Below, one piece after another: positions 45,607 through 55,157 of a stretch of 64,000 nucleotides of DNA. Positions within the stretch are counted from its first letter, which is position 1. Each line of letters opens with the position of its first letter. The DNA comes from Paragyromitra xinjiangensis. Taxonomy: Eukaryota > Ascomycota > Pezizomycetes > Pezizales > Discinaceae. The position numbers and the translations under genes are program-made. The stretch is from NCBI GenBank assembly GCA_038503065.1, contig JBCAMK010000003.1, forward strand, positions 372,001 to 436,000, written 5' to 3'. The notes under the pieces were generated by a model that was not told where the DNA came from, made no database searches, and saw only the letters and a program-made list of their open reading frames with translations.

Positions 45607-45719
45607 CACTGCGTGGGGCCCCTCTCCATGTTTTTTTTCTCATTAGATTGTATTCTCTCATCTTATCACTTGACATTGTCTTGGCAAACATTTATTATTA
45701 TTATTACTAACTTCACTTG

Positions 45720-45797
45720 CGGGCGCGGACTAGTAACTAAACTAAACTAGGCTGACTAGCACCGCACTCGGGGGAAAACTCCACCAAGTACTCACCT
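45720..45797 (-). repeat. Shared 3' flank of the cassette family, unit 1
   Basis: Minus-strand ATTGAAGGTGAGTACTTGG, with GAGTGCGGTGCTAGTCAGCC and CTAGTTTAGTTTAG further on, matches 44349-44460; parts also match 10129-10195. It directly follows the stop codon of the PD-(D/E)XK-like gene. Confidence 0.65.
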
Positions 45798-46544
45798 TCA
45801 ATCAATGCTTCCATTATTCAACTCGGCGTACATGCAGTCCACCACGACCGAATGATCCTTCATCCATTTCTCTTTGTCTTCATCCATCCACGGAAACACT
45901 ACCTCCATTTTCCCTGAGAGCTGAAAGGATGCCCCATCATATTTGAGCATTTGCCACGACTCCCCAGTCGTAACAAAACCATACACATCGCCTCCACCAT
46001 TATGGTCCTTCATGTCCTTCATAGCCAATAAACACCGCCTCATCGCCTTTCCGACAGAACTCGGCTTTGCTTCTATAATGAGCACAAACTTCTCTTCTTC
46101 CACCGTGATCAGATCCACGACAACAAACTCTTCCGTTCCTCCTGTCTCACCGTCCATGGAGACAATCTCCTTTTCGCTTCGTAATTGTATCGTCTTTCGT
46201 CCAGACATAGATATAAAATCGCTGAGGATCGGGCTGATGGTCGCATATACAAGGTGGTTGATGCTTGCCCCTTTGAATTCTGGATCGGCCTCGGTAGGAT
46301 ATCCCGCAATTTGGATATTGCGTACAAGCTCCTTATATACCTCTTCCTTTGTTCCCTTAAACTTCAAAACGGCATTTGTGCCCTCTCCCTCAAGACCGTT
46401 TGCCAGCATTCTGTCGACTGGTATCGCTCTGAGTGATGGGATTCTGAAGCCTAGCCTTTTGTCTGCTTGTGCCGCGGTTGCGTTGGAATACGAAGTAATC
46501 CACTTCGTCTTTCTCTTCTTCTGGTTCGTGGGGTCGTCACCCAT
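45798..46544 (-). CDS. PD-(D/E)XK nuclease-like protein of a multi-copy family
   Basis: A single exon of 248 aa with a basic N-terminus (NQKKRKTKW). The core fits the restriction-endonuclease-like fold: a helix Glu in SEKEIVSMDGETGGTEE, Asp144 in EEFVVVD, then beta-strand KFVLIIEAK with Glu158 and Lys160, followed by a helix (KAMRRCLLAMKDMKDHNGGG) and a strand VYGFVTTGESW. D-x(13)-E-x-K is the expected motif. Proteins of this type are often expanded in fungi and resemble nuclease domains found in Crinkler-type and other mobile families; whether it cuts DNA is not shown. A TATA-like box (46704-46716 on the minus strand) and the 5' leader repeat precede it. A decayed paralogue lies at 9624-10118. 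Confidence 0.65.
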   Translation of the reverse strand: MGDDPTNQKKRKTKWITSYSNATAAQADKRLGFRIPSLRAIPVDRMLANGLEGEGTNAVLKFKGTKEEVYKELVRNIQIAGYPTEADPEFKGASINHLVYATISPILSDFISMSGRKTIQLRSEKEIVSMDGETGGTEEFVVVDLITVEEEKFVLIIEAKPSSVGKAMRRCLLAMKDMKDHNGGGDVYGFVTTGESWQMLKYDGASFQLSGKMEVVFPWMDEDKEKWMKDHSVVVDCMYAELNNGSID

Positions 46545-46636
46545 TGTGTCTGTGTATATTAATGGGTCCGTGTTACTTCTCGCCGACCATAGAGATAGAG
46601 GGGGGCTCCCCTTCTGTATCGCCTAGGGGATTCGGC

Positions 46637-46662
46637 GCCGTGTGGTTTACAAACGTCCGTCG
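46637..46662 (+). repeat. 26-bp direct repeat flanking the PD-(D/E)XK-like gene (copy 2)
   Basis: Identical to 45063-45088. Followed by a diverged TGGATGGTTTCCGGTCCAT-like block (here TGGGATGGTTTTTCCAGTCC), so similarity continues at a lower level. Confidence 0.8.
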
Positions 46663-46703
46663 AAGTGGGATGGTTTTTCCAGTCCATGGGGGATTGCCCC
46701 TCC

Positions 46704-46716
46704 TTATATACTCCTG
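46704..46716 (-). promoter_or_regulatory. Candidate TATA box of the PD-(D/E)XK-like gene
   Basis: Minus-strand AGGAGTATATAAGG, about 165 nt upstream of the start codon. The same block (CCGGC-ACAGCA-GGAGTATATA) precedes the decayed paralogue at 9590. Confidence 0.45.
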
Positions 46717-46879
46717 CTGTAGCCGGGTAACGTGGACTATATGCTAGTGACTTTTTATGATCCTAACGCTTGCGTAACACTTCTACTTTTGGTATTAATC
46801 TAACTATTCTCTTCCGTCAAACTACATGTATTAGCCTACTACTGCAAGAACTATCACTATCAAACTTTTGAAAGGACCT

Positions 46880-47270
46880 CATCAGCAAAAATAATTGATT
46901 TACTCCCCATGTCTCCTGGTGTCTCCCGGTTGCCTCCTTGAACCTCCCTGACCTCCCTGAACTAACTTTGGGATCTCCCATGAATGTGTGGATGATTCTA
47001 ATTTTGCACTTTTCAGAATATTTTTTAGATTTTTCTTGCAAGTTCTAGGGGGTCTATTTTGAAACGACCTTTTTTGTAGTGTATGAGTTTTTAGAAACTT
47101 TGCTATGTAAATATGCCCCTTGAAAATGTACGAAATGTGACAAGAATCTGGAAAATAATTCATTTGTGTACAATTAAAACAAAGATATAACGGCTTTTTC
47201 TCTTACTTAAATTTTTTTTTCAGGGAGTCACGGGGAGGAATGGGGAGTAGTTTAATTATTTTTCCTGATG
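46880..47270. mobile_element. MITE, about 391 bp, with about 50-bp imperfect terminal inverted repeats
   Basis: The left end CATCAGCAAAAATAATTGAT, continuing TTACTCCCCATGTCTCC, is inverted at the right end (CATCAGGAAAAATAATTAAA and CTACTCCCCATTCCTCC). The AT-rich middle has no coding potential. It lies just upstream of the remains of the interrupted membrane-protein gene. No clear target duplication. Confidence 0.75.
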
Positions 47271-47439
47271 CTCCGACCAACATCCTAGATACTGATGTGA
47301 TTGCTGGTATGTTATCATCCATTCACTTTTGCTCCATTTTTTCTAGCTTATATTTCTCTCTATCTTACTTAAAAACCTCACCATCAAACACCGTAAATTG
47401 GGGAAAACTACTAGAATATATCACCGACTAGATCCCCCT

Positions 47440-47735
47440 TATAAAGTCTCCATCGAAAACTCCAGATCCTTCACATGGAACAGTCTCCGGGACAGCCTTA
47501 CCATGCCCAAGGATGATAGATACGGCTTCAAAATCATCGACGATCTAACCAATATCTTCGAATGCAGTCCTCCATTCGATCTTTCCATCCCTGATTCCAC
47601 ATTCGTCGTGGCTAGCTCCACGCCTGTAACATCTATTTCACGCCTACCGTTACGTCTCAATCGACATCAACAACCCCTATCGCTTCACCCTCGACCACCG
47701 CCTCAACCACGACAGCCTCAGAATTTACCGGTCTC
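47440..47735 (+). pseudogene. 5' part of a membrane-protein gene interrupted by a transposon
   Basis: A frame coding for SIENSRSFTWNSLRDSLTMP, then FECSPPFDLSIPDSTFVVAS, runs to about 47640. The last 90 bases read best in another frame as a Ser/Thr-rich stalk (VTSQSTSTTPIASPSTTAST). The change of frame needs an unseen intron or an indel near 47630-47640. The stalk frame runs up to the target duplication GGTCTC (47730-47735) and continues in the same frame after the transposon, from 52287. The extracellular domain is not recognised and its 5' exons were not found. Confidence 0.55.
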
Positions 47736-48391
47736 TACGGCGGGTCAAACGTACAGGTTGTGCAGAATAAAATAAATCGCTTACCGAGGGCTAAAGCCGG
47801 GTAACTGCCGAGCCACCACCCTTTGTTTACTTCCGAGTTCACTCCCTTTCTCCCTCCCCTATTCACTACAATTGCTAACTGCGCTACAGATTTACCTACT
47901 ACAAGCTACCAAAGAACTCACCAGCAAGAATCAAATCAAAGAACCAGAATCAAAGAACCAAAGAACCAGAAAAGTTCAGGTTAGTGCTATTAAGTCAGTT
48001 TTTTATTTTTTATTTATTTTTTGTTATTTATTTTTGTTATTTGTGATTTGTAAGGGCATTGGGGTCATGAGATTTGGGGATTGGTTGCTGCTTGTCACGC
48101 TAATCCACCTGTATGAATATATCAGGGTTCCTTTTCTCATTTACATATTCCGTGGATCTTCAATTTTGAGGTGAAGCTGCTCAGTTTGAGAATAACTACC
48201 CCGGCCCGGGTCATAAGGCTAGGTGTGAGTATGCACCAATAATACTACTCCCCGCTCGGGTTACCGGCAAATTTTTTCCTTTGTTATTTTTTTTTTTTTT
48301 TTATTTTAATATTCATTGGTGGCAGATTGGCTGACTGGGAATAGATTCTTTATTTTTAGTTTCAAATTAATCTAGTAGAACAACTTGCACG

Positions 48392-50230
48392 ATGCCTAAA
48401 GTAATTCCATGGGAGGAAAATAAGGAGCACATATATGATCTATATATTGGAGGAAAAAAAACATTAGCAGATGTACGAGAAATAATGGCTACGGAACACA
48501 ATTTTCATGCTAGGTTTGATATACATCACATAAAACATAATATATTGTACTTAACCACTTATTTTGAACTTAATCAATAATAGTATACGTGCATTTCGCG
48601 AACATCTTGCTGCCTGGCAATTTTACCAACGAGAAATACCACTTTACCAAGATATAAATCTTGTATCACTAGTAAAGGAATTTTGGTTATGAAATATGTC
48701 ATCGGCATCAATGTTACGTTGTTTAACTCATCATAACTATCATTTATCTACCACTCAACTTCGTAATTTACGGCTTCACCCTACATTACGACTTTTGATG
48801 GGTACAGCTAGTACAGATGATGCTCGTTTAGAAGCTACAAGAAAAGCAGAACTTTACGTACGAGAAAACCTCATGTCTGGGCAAGCTGTACAATATGGAA
48901 GGATATATGCACTATCCAATATACGACTAAGTGGAGTTTTTATCTCACAGTAAGTAAACTTATTATTTCTTGATAAATGACTTGTTAAATTAAATGTATA
49001 CAACTTATATAATTATTATTACTAAAATCTATGCAGGCAACAAATCCGGGCAGCTTTACGCGTAGTTGATAAAGAAAGTGTTGATAAGCGAGCAGCTGCA
49101 TTTGGCACTACTCGTCGCCGGAAAAACTATATTGTCGCTGGACCTAATCGAGTAATCTCTATTGATGGACATGATAAATTATCCCGATTTGGCTTTGAAA
49201 TATATGGGGCAATTGACGCATATTCACGATATATTGTTTGGTGCTATGTTGGCATTTCCAATCGAACTGCAGTCTCCGTGAATAAGCAATATTTAAAAAT
49301 GGTCCGATCAACTATGCATGTTCCAGAACTTATTCGGTCGGATAAAGGTACTATCTAAAGCTAAGTAAAAATTTATGCGCACATACTAACGAGATTAGGA
49401 ACTGAAACAGTATTGCTGGCAGAGTCACATGTAATTCTAAGACAAGCATCATCACCAGGCCTTCCATTTGAGAAAGCTTACTCGTTTGGAAAGTCCACAA
49501 AAAATCAGTGTATAGAAGCATGGTGGAATATTTTAACCGAGGGACAAACTCAACAATGGCGGTTATATTTCAACAAATTGGAAACAGAGGGTTTATTTGA
49601 TGGAGGTCCAATTGACAAGTCATGTCTACAATATCTGTATATGGATATGTTACGATCGCATATTCACCAATTTGTTGACGTGCATAACGCACACCCTATT
49701 CGGTTTCAAAAAACTCGAGATCATTATTTGCCAACCGGGAAGCCATTTGAGATGTACCATTATCTGATAAGCGGAAAAGACTATAAGCAAAAAATTAATC
49801 CTGATGTGTTAGGAGCGTTGGAAGTTGATGTGGCAGACTATGACTTAGATGAGTATCTTTCAGCTGATACCATTGATTTGTATGCTCGCTTACCCTCGCA
49901 TCATGGCTATCCAACAAGTTTTACTTATGATGATACACGTCATAAGTCAGCTTATCTTTATTTCTGCTAAAGCGATCATGAGATCATCATGATGCAGGGG
50001 GTGTGTTACAGTTTATCAATCAACCAACAGGAGCTTCAGATTGGGTAGAACAACATCGTGCTCGCTTTGATAAACTTAATCCGGAAATCCGAATTGATCA
50101 TCATACATTAGAAATTCATCGCTGTCATGATCATGAGATGATTTTAGAAGATTCTGATGGCTCTGACACACCCAATGAGTCAAACCTAACACCAAGTTCC
50201 GGCATGATAGGTATTAGACTTCCATCTTGA
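48392..50230 (+). pseudogene. Transposase: Clr5-like N-terminus plus rve-type DDE integrase core (damaged)
   Basis: Exons inferred at 48392-48513, 48584-48949, 49037-49347 and 49399 onward, with short introns (70, 87 and 51 nt; the last has an ACTAAC branch site). The N-terminus (VIPWEENKEHIYDLYIGGKK, ADVREIMATEHNFHAS) resembles the Clr5 helix domain. The integrase core has the three catalytic residues in context: Asp in ISIDGHDKLSRFG, Asp in LIRSDKGTE and Glu in NQCIEAWW. The C-terminal part (HHDAGGVLQFINQPTG, GASDWVEQHRARFD) is typical of this fungal and animal integrase-core family. An in-frame TGA at 48688-48690 and a frame break near 49967-49995 indicate that this copy is inactive, unless recoding or extra introns apply. 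Confidence 0.8.
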
Positions 50231-50560
50231 TTTGTTGCTAGTGGTTAAAAAATGACTTTACGTTGAAATTGTTAGATGAAAATTCCTGATAAGCTAACAT
50301 ATGATAGATCATGATACACCAGATTGGACTTCCAACAGCCCGGATATTGATGATGATAGACTTGTTATGTATCTTTAAACTTGCAACTAAGTTTACTCGT
50401 AATGCATTATTTTTGTATAAATAAAGGACTTTCCCCCCGTATGTTGTCAGATTCAGCAGCTTCTACTTTCTCATTTTATCTTCTATCTTATCACACCTTT
50501 TTCTACTACTTATCTCTTTATTTTTCATCCCTTCAATTCTACATATATATCAACATAAAG

Positions 50561-51900
50561 ATGCAATCCGGAGCTTGTCTTGTTGATGGCTGTTCCTGTA
50601 ACAACTACCTTGCCTTACGTGGAAGTCCTGATATTTGTGTCAACTGTCCCCAACGTCATTCCTTACATGTTCATAGTGCAAGTGAAAGCACAGATGACTT
50701 GCAAGTTTTTCATTCTAGCCAGCGCATTGCAGACAAACGTACTACCTCAAGCCCCTTATCCCAAATTACTTGTAATAAATAATATTAATCATTTTTTTAG
50801 CGTACACAAATACCCATCATACTCAGAATCTTCCAAGTCAAGGTGCAACAACATCAGTTCTGGGTCTCACTTCATCAATGAGCTTAAATGCTCAAAGACA
50901 CAGTGTGTTAACCATTCAACGGCCTGTTGAGGAAGTACGATTGCACCGGCAACGTGTGGGTAACTCCAACGAACAATTAGAACAACTAAATATGAGTGGA
51001 AAGTTCAATATTCTTTCTCAATCAACTGGTATGCCTGGCAAACTATTTCCCAAACAACTGTATCTCTTTTTTCATAAAAAGGGATACAAAGAAGCATCTC
51101 GACATGGTAGTGCCTCCCTTATCCACCTTGATCCTAAAACAGCTATCCCCGACTGGCAATCTTATTTGTCTGATTTGGTTACCTCGCATGTGTCCTGGAA
51201 GTCATTTCCCAAAATCCGTGAATATGAAATTAATCCGAAACTGCCAATTTGTGTTGGGTTTTGGGAAGGCGGTAATACCCTACCAAATACCAATGAGTTG
51301 GTAGGACAAGGTACAATGGCTGATTTGCTTCGCCTGGTTCAAAATCCAAAAATTGCATCACTTACGGCTTCAACTGCATCAGGGACTGGTAAAGGTGGGA
51401 AGAGGTCAACTGAGTCTATCAAGATGGCTTTTACTGTTCACATTCGACAACAGCATGAAGATTCTGATGAAGACGATCAAACTCAACGGGATTTGCAACC
51501 ATTAGCAGTGTCAACTGGTAAATATTTTTCTATTGATAGTTTTTGCGCGAAACTAAATTCACATTTAATGTCTAATATATTGGTAGGAAAATCTACCAAC
51601 AAGCGAGCCATAGTTTCAAGTTTAGAGATGCAGTTTCAAAAAACCGAACAATTACCAACCCACATTCGAAAAACGAGATCAGTTACTGCTGCTACAAAAA
51701 AACCTGATGTTGGAATTGAATTGCAAGATTTGATTGAATTCACTTCAGAATATCAAGGAAGCGAAACCAGTCTTGACACCAATTTTGATTGTACATTGCA
51801 ATCATCAACTCAAAATCCCATCAAAATTGATCCAACGACTCCTGAGAGGCAAACAGAATCAAAAGAACGTACTTTCGACCTTTACGAGTATCTTGAGTGA
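50561..51900 (+). CDS. Transposon accessory protein with Cys-rich N-terminal motif, unknown function
   Basis: Exon 1 starts at 50561 (MQSGACLVDGCSC) and exon 2 begins at 50801; two donors (50676 or 50682) keep frame and give about 404-406 aa. The N-terminus has C-x4-C-x-C, then CVNCPQRH (C-x2-C-x3-H), a likely zinc-binding unit. The central part has a conserved-looking block FPKQLYLFFHKKGYKEASRH, LSDLVTSHVSWKSFPKIREY and a C-terminal globular section with KYFSIDSFCAKLNSHL. A second frame (from about 51734 to 52060) continues with basic and acidic segments (KKEKIIQFSRTVVPVPSDES) and may be the true C-terminus displaced by a frameshift. It lies inside the transposon on the same strand as the transposase, so it probably assists transposition or binds element DNA. 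No named family recognised. Confidence 0.6.
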
Positions 51901-52286
51901 ACCCAATGCTATTTCCACTATTCGCAAACGCACACTTTCTATTCTTTCTCCTGAACAACTTTCAACTCGTTCGACTCGTGACTCAAAAAAGGAAAAAATT
52001 ATTCAATTTTCACGAACTGTTGTTCCTGTCCCTTCGGATGAATCTGAAGACGATCATTAATATGTATTTTCTTATGTCACGGTTGTTATTTTTTGTTATT
52101 AGTTGTCTCATATTTTTTTAATTTCTTTACTAGTATTTTTTAGGTTGTTGGCGGGATAGTTTAGTGTGGTGGTGGGGTTGCCAGTGGAATTTCCAAATGT
52201 GTGTTGTTTTCGTTTTGTTACCCGGCTTTAGCTCTCAGTAAGCAATTTATTTTATTCTGCACAACCCGTACGTTTGACCCGCCGTA

Positions 52287-52649
52287 GGTCTCCCAACAAG
52301 TACCCCAACACCTACTACAACCACCATTCAACTTGAAACTACTCTACAAACAATCTAACTAACGGCTCCCGCTACTCCAACTTACCCCAGCGCCGTCGCA
52401 CAATCCACCAGCACTGCAGCCCAGCCTGATCCCACGGGGTCAGGACCTAAGTCTGGACCTAACATGACATTAATTCTTAGTATAGCCGGTGGTGTTGTCG
52501 GCGGTCTTATACTAGCAGTCATCGCTCTTGTCTCGATTTGCAGGTGCAAGAACCGACGTAAGAGGCAGTCCTCATCCGTTGCACAGAACCAGATGATGGA
52601 GAGACCGAGGAGTGTGTTGTATGGTGACGGGATGTGCAGTAGAGTGTAG
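52287..52649 (+). pseudogene. 3' part of the interrupted membrane-protein gene: stalk, transmembrane helix, basic tail
   Basis: In the frame of the target duplication (GGT CTC) the sequence reads GLPTSTPTPTTTTIQLETTL, then SGPKSGPNMTLILSIAGGVV, GGLILAVIALVSICRCKNRR and a cytoplasmic tail to TAG 52647-52649. This is a Ser/Thr-rich stalk, one transmembrane helix and a basic stop-transfer, much like the kelch protein at 10576-12753. An in-frame TAA (52356-52358) may lie in an intron: GTACCCC (from 52302), a CTAACTAAC branch and a CCCCAG acceptor near 52390 are present. The gene is broken by the 4.55-kb insertion. Confidence 0.65.
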
Positions 52650-53984
52650 GTATCGAATGAGTGTTCTGAATAATTTCTAGCTCTTTGTGGGGTGTGATGG
52701 AAACTGTATTTTATGTTTTAATGATCGTTACCGTAGTTGGGCTTTGTTATGGGATACGGAGTGGATGAGATGACGAATCGATTTGGGGTGATGTTGTCTT
52801 CTTTTATCTTTCGTGCGCTTTTAATACTGGTGAGACGGTAAAATAGGATGTTCATCAGCCTTGCACCCACTCCAGGCATCAATTAATAGCCATTCCATAA
52901 TATACTAACGGGAGGTCGATTTATTCGGTACTACATGTACTTACGCTTAAACGATTCTCAGAGCTACGCACATAATGCTCCTAGATATAAATTCCACCTT
53001 TTCGTAGCAATCCCAATGGAGTTGTCTTCAAGAAGCCCTATAACTCTTATACATTGAGGGGTGCATTGAATCCAATTAGACTAAAACCCAAGAGTTACAT
53101 GGTTTGTACAAGGATGGTCTGGATCGAAAGCCAGAAGATCCGGTAATCTGCCCAAATCCTACACATCCCAGACGTTTTTGCTCCCACCAGCGCAATAGCT
53201 CATGTGCAACCCAGTACCAGGCCTCAAAACCCCAAACCGCGAATATACCGAGCCTAGCCAAGGTTTGTGTGCCCCTTACTGTGCCTCTAGCTGCGTACCT
53301 CGATTTACATCTGGATTTATGAACCGAACATACATGTACGCAAGGGTGATTCCAAGTATTTTAAACTCTAAAGTTATGCTCATGAGTGCTTTTGGACTAT
53401 TCCTCAACATACTCCGTGCCCTGAGAGCCAGCAGGAAGTATACCCAATAACTCAGCTTTTCAAGTGCGAGTGATATCATGTGATTAATAACTCGCTGGAA
53501 CCAGAACCATTTTACCTTTTTGACAATGAGCTATCGCTAGTGTAATTCCCACAACCATATAGATCTACTTTAAGCTTTAATTCGGTCTATTGGGGTGATA
53601 GAGACTCTACAAGGTGTAAGAATGCATCATTTTGTACCATTTCCCTCTCCTTTTGTACGAGCGATGTATCAAATGATGCGTTTCCGCACCTTATAGAGAA
53701 CCACTCGAGAAATAATTTATAGTAGGTCACTCAGGAGCAGCGAGTTTTAGGGTGCTGAAATAATAGGGAGGTTGATAATGCATATTTGGACCAAAAAGAT
53801 AGAAAAATTGGAGAGGCATTAGAAAGCATGTAGCTTTCGGACAAGGGTTTTGGTAAAACTATGAAATTCCTTGATTAAAGAAACTCTCACAACGGCCTGG
53901 GCCTACTTTGACCCCACATGATTTGAGAAAACTCCTATCGAAAAGGAAACCGCTATACCACTTAAATGCCTACATTTCACGCTA
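52650..53984. other. Intergenic region with a small hairpin element
   Basis: No gene supported. Two TACATGTA copies (52932, 53331) and the hairpin at 53605-53698 are present. Confidence 0.45.
53605..53698. mobile_element. Small inverted-repeat (hairpin) element, about 94 bp
   Basis: CTCTACAAGGTGTAAGAATG, continuing CATCATTTTGTAC, is inverted at the other end as CTCTATAAGGTGCGGAAACG, continuing CATCATTTGATAC. The arms are 33 bp with about seven mismatches, mostly transitions. No target duplication is clear, so it is an old MITE or a structured element. Confidence 0.55.
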
Positions 53985-55157
53985 TTAAAAACGAGCATTT
54001 CTATCCACATTCTCGCAATACTTCATAACTTCCTCCAACCCCATTTTAGAAGATCTCTCCAACAACCTTTCAACCGTTACATACTGCGAAAAAGCCAAAG
54101 CAACCGTCTTATTACCCGCAATCTTCTCCACATAGTGCTTAATCGCCATCTCTTCCGAAACGTCCTTCCCCACGAATTTCATTAAAAGTATCAACTCGCG
54201 AAGTTTGTCATTAAGAACAGGAATGCTAATAATATCAGTAATTGGTTTACCAGAAGTTACGTCACGAACAGGGTTGGCATAATCGTGCTCAAGATCTCGA
54301 ATTGCAGTATCGGTAACGAAACTATCAATCAACCACTTCTTGAAATCCTCCCACGAAACATTCGGGTTGGTTCCCCATTTAGATATAGCCCATGTTTCCG
54401 CGGTTTCACGCAACATCAAAATAGCGCAGCTAGCCCATCCATCGGTACTGTCTGTTGGTAGCTGTAGCTTGCGGTTTCGTTGCCTGAACTCTTGTTCCAC
54501 GTTATTAATGAAGCCGAAGATCTTCTTAATCAAAATTGTGCCAGAGTATGACGGGCAGGTCTGGTGTGGTGGCACGGTGCCGTGGAACGACGTATTCCCG
54601 GAGAACACGTGAATGCACTGTTTGGTCTCGTAGGAAACGAAGAAGCGGTTTTCAGAAGGTGGGGGATCCAACATCAAGGATGTTACTGTTGGAGTAGTCG
54701 GGGTTGTTGAAGACGAAGAAGGCGTGTTCATATTAATTTGGACTTGCAGACGCAGCTGATCTATTTCTGCTGCAAGCTCGGCAAATCGAGCAGAACTATC
54801 ACCCGCCCGATCTCTATGGTCTGTAGCCTCTTCGTGTAGAGATTTGGAGCGTGGTTTCTCTCGCAATTGCTTGAAATTGAGGATAATCCATTCTTGAAGA
54901 GTCTCGAGTAGTGCTGGCGCTGAGCCCGACCTTATTGCTATCGATTCTATAATTGCGCCTAGAATCTCGAGGAATAGGGAAGTGACCCTGAGCACGGCGG
55001 GGTCGGCGATAGGGTCGACGTCGGTGATGGAGCCAGGATCAATATCGATCACAGGTATTCCCGCCATAGGTACTACGGCTCGTAGGTTTTTTCTGAAAAG
55101 TGCTTCCAGTTCATCGATCCTAGCCTTGATTTCGTCATCCTCGATGGTGGTTTCCAT
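53985..55157 (-). CDS. Gag-like protein without pol, paralogue A
   Basis: A single exon of 390 aa. The first 120 residues form a helical region (DDEIKARIDELEALFRKNLR). A short coiled coil RFAELAAEIDQLRLQV and a Ser/Thr-rich linker follow. Residues about 212-375 resemble the retrotransposon Gag (capsid-like) domain: LQLPTDSTDGWASCAILMLR, then ETWAISKWGTNPNVSWEDFK, with a late helix GKDVSEEMAIKHYVEKIAG. There is no CCHC knuckle, protease, reverse transcriptase or LTR nearby, and the frame is fully open, which suggests a host-retained gag. It shares the coiled coil, linker and Gag domain with the protein at 55951-56793, next to it on the same strand. Confidence 0.7.
   Translation of the reverse strand: METTIEDDEIKARIDELEALFRKNLRAVVPMAGIPVIDIDPGSITDVDPIADPAVLRVTSLFLEILGAIIESIAIRSGSAPALLETLQEWIILNFKQLREKPRSKSLHEEATDHRDRAGDSSARFAELAAEIDQLRLQVQINMNTPSSSSTTPTTPTVTSLMLDPPPSENRFFVSYETKQCIHVFSGNTSFHGTVPPHQTCPSYSGTILIKKIFGFINNVEQEFRQRNRKLQLPTDSTDGWASCAILMLRETAETWAISKWGTNPNVSWEDFKKWLIDSFVTDTAIRDLEHDYANPVRDVTSGKPITDIISIPVLNDKLRELILLMKFVGKDVSEEMAIKHYVEKIAGNKTVALAFSQYVTVERLLERSSKMGLEEVMKYCENVDRNARF

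Larger units (their letters stand above)
47736..52286 (+). mobile_element. 4551-bp DNA transposon with 70-bp terminal inverted repeats and 6-bp target duplication (IS3EU-like)
   Basis: The terminal repeats (47736-47805 and 52217-52286) match at 66 of 70 positions, and all four differences are transitions. The element starts TAC and ends GTA and is bounded by the 6-bp direct repeat GGTCTC (47730-47735 and 52287-52292). It carries a DDE integrase-type transposase with an N-terminal Clr5-like domain (48392-50230, damaged) and a second gene with a Cys-rich head (50561-51900). As I remember it, TAY...RTA termini with a 6-bp duplication and an rve-type transposase are features of the IS3EU superfamily; this assignment needs a Repbase comparison. 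Confidence 0.85.

Noticed and set aside
48688..48690. TGA as a recoded sense codon in the transposase
   Set aside because: All other genes use TGA as a normal stop (for example WSS1 and the NTF2-like gene); a nonsense mutation is simpler, especially with a second lesion near 49970.
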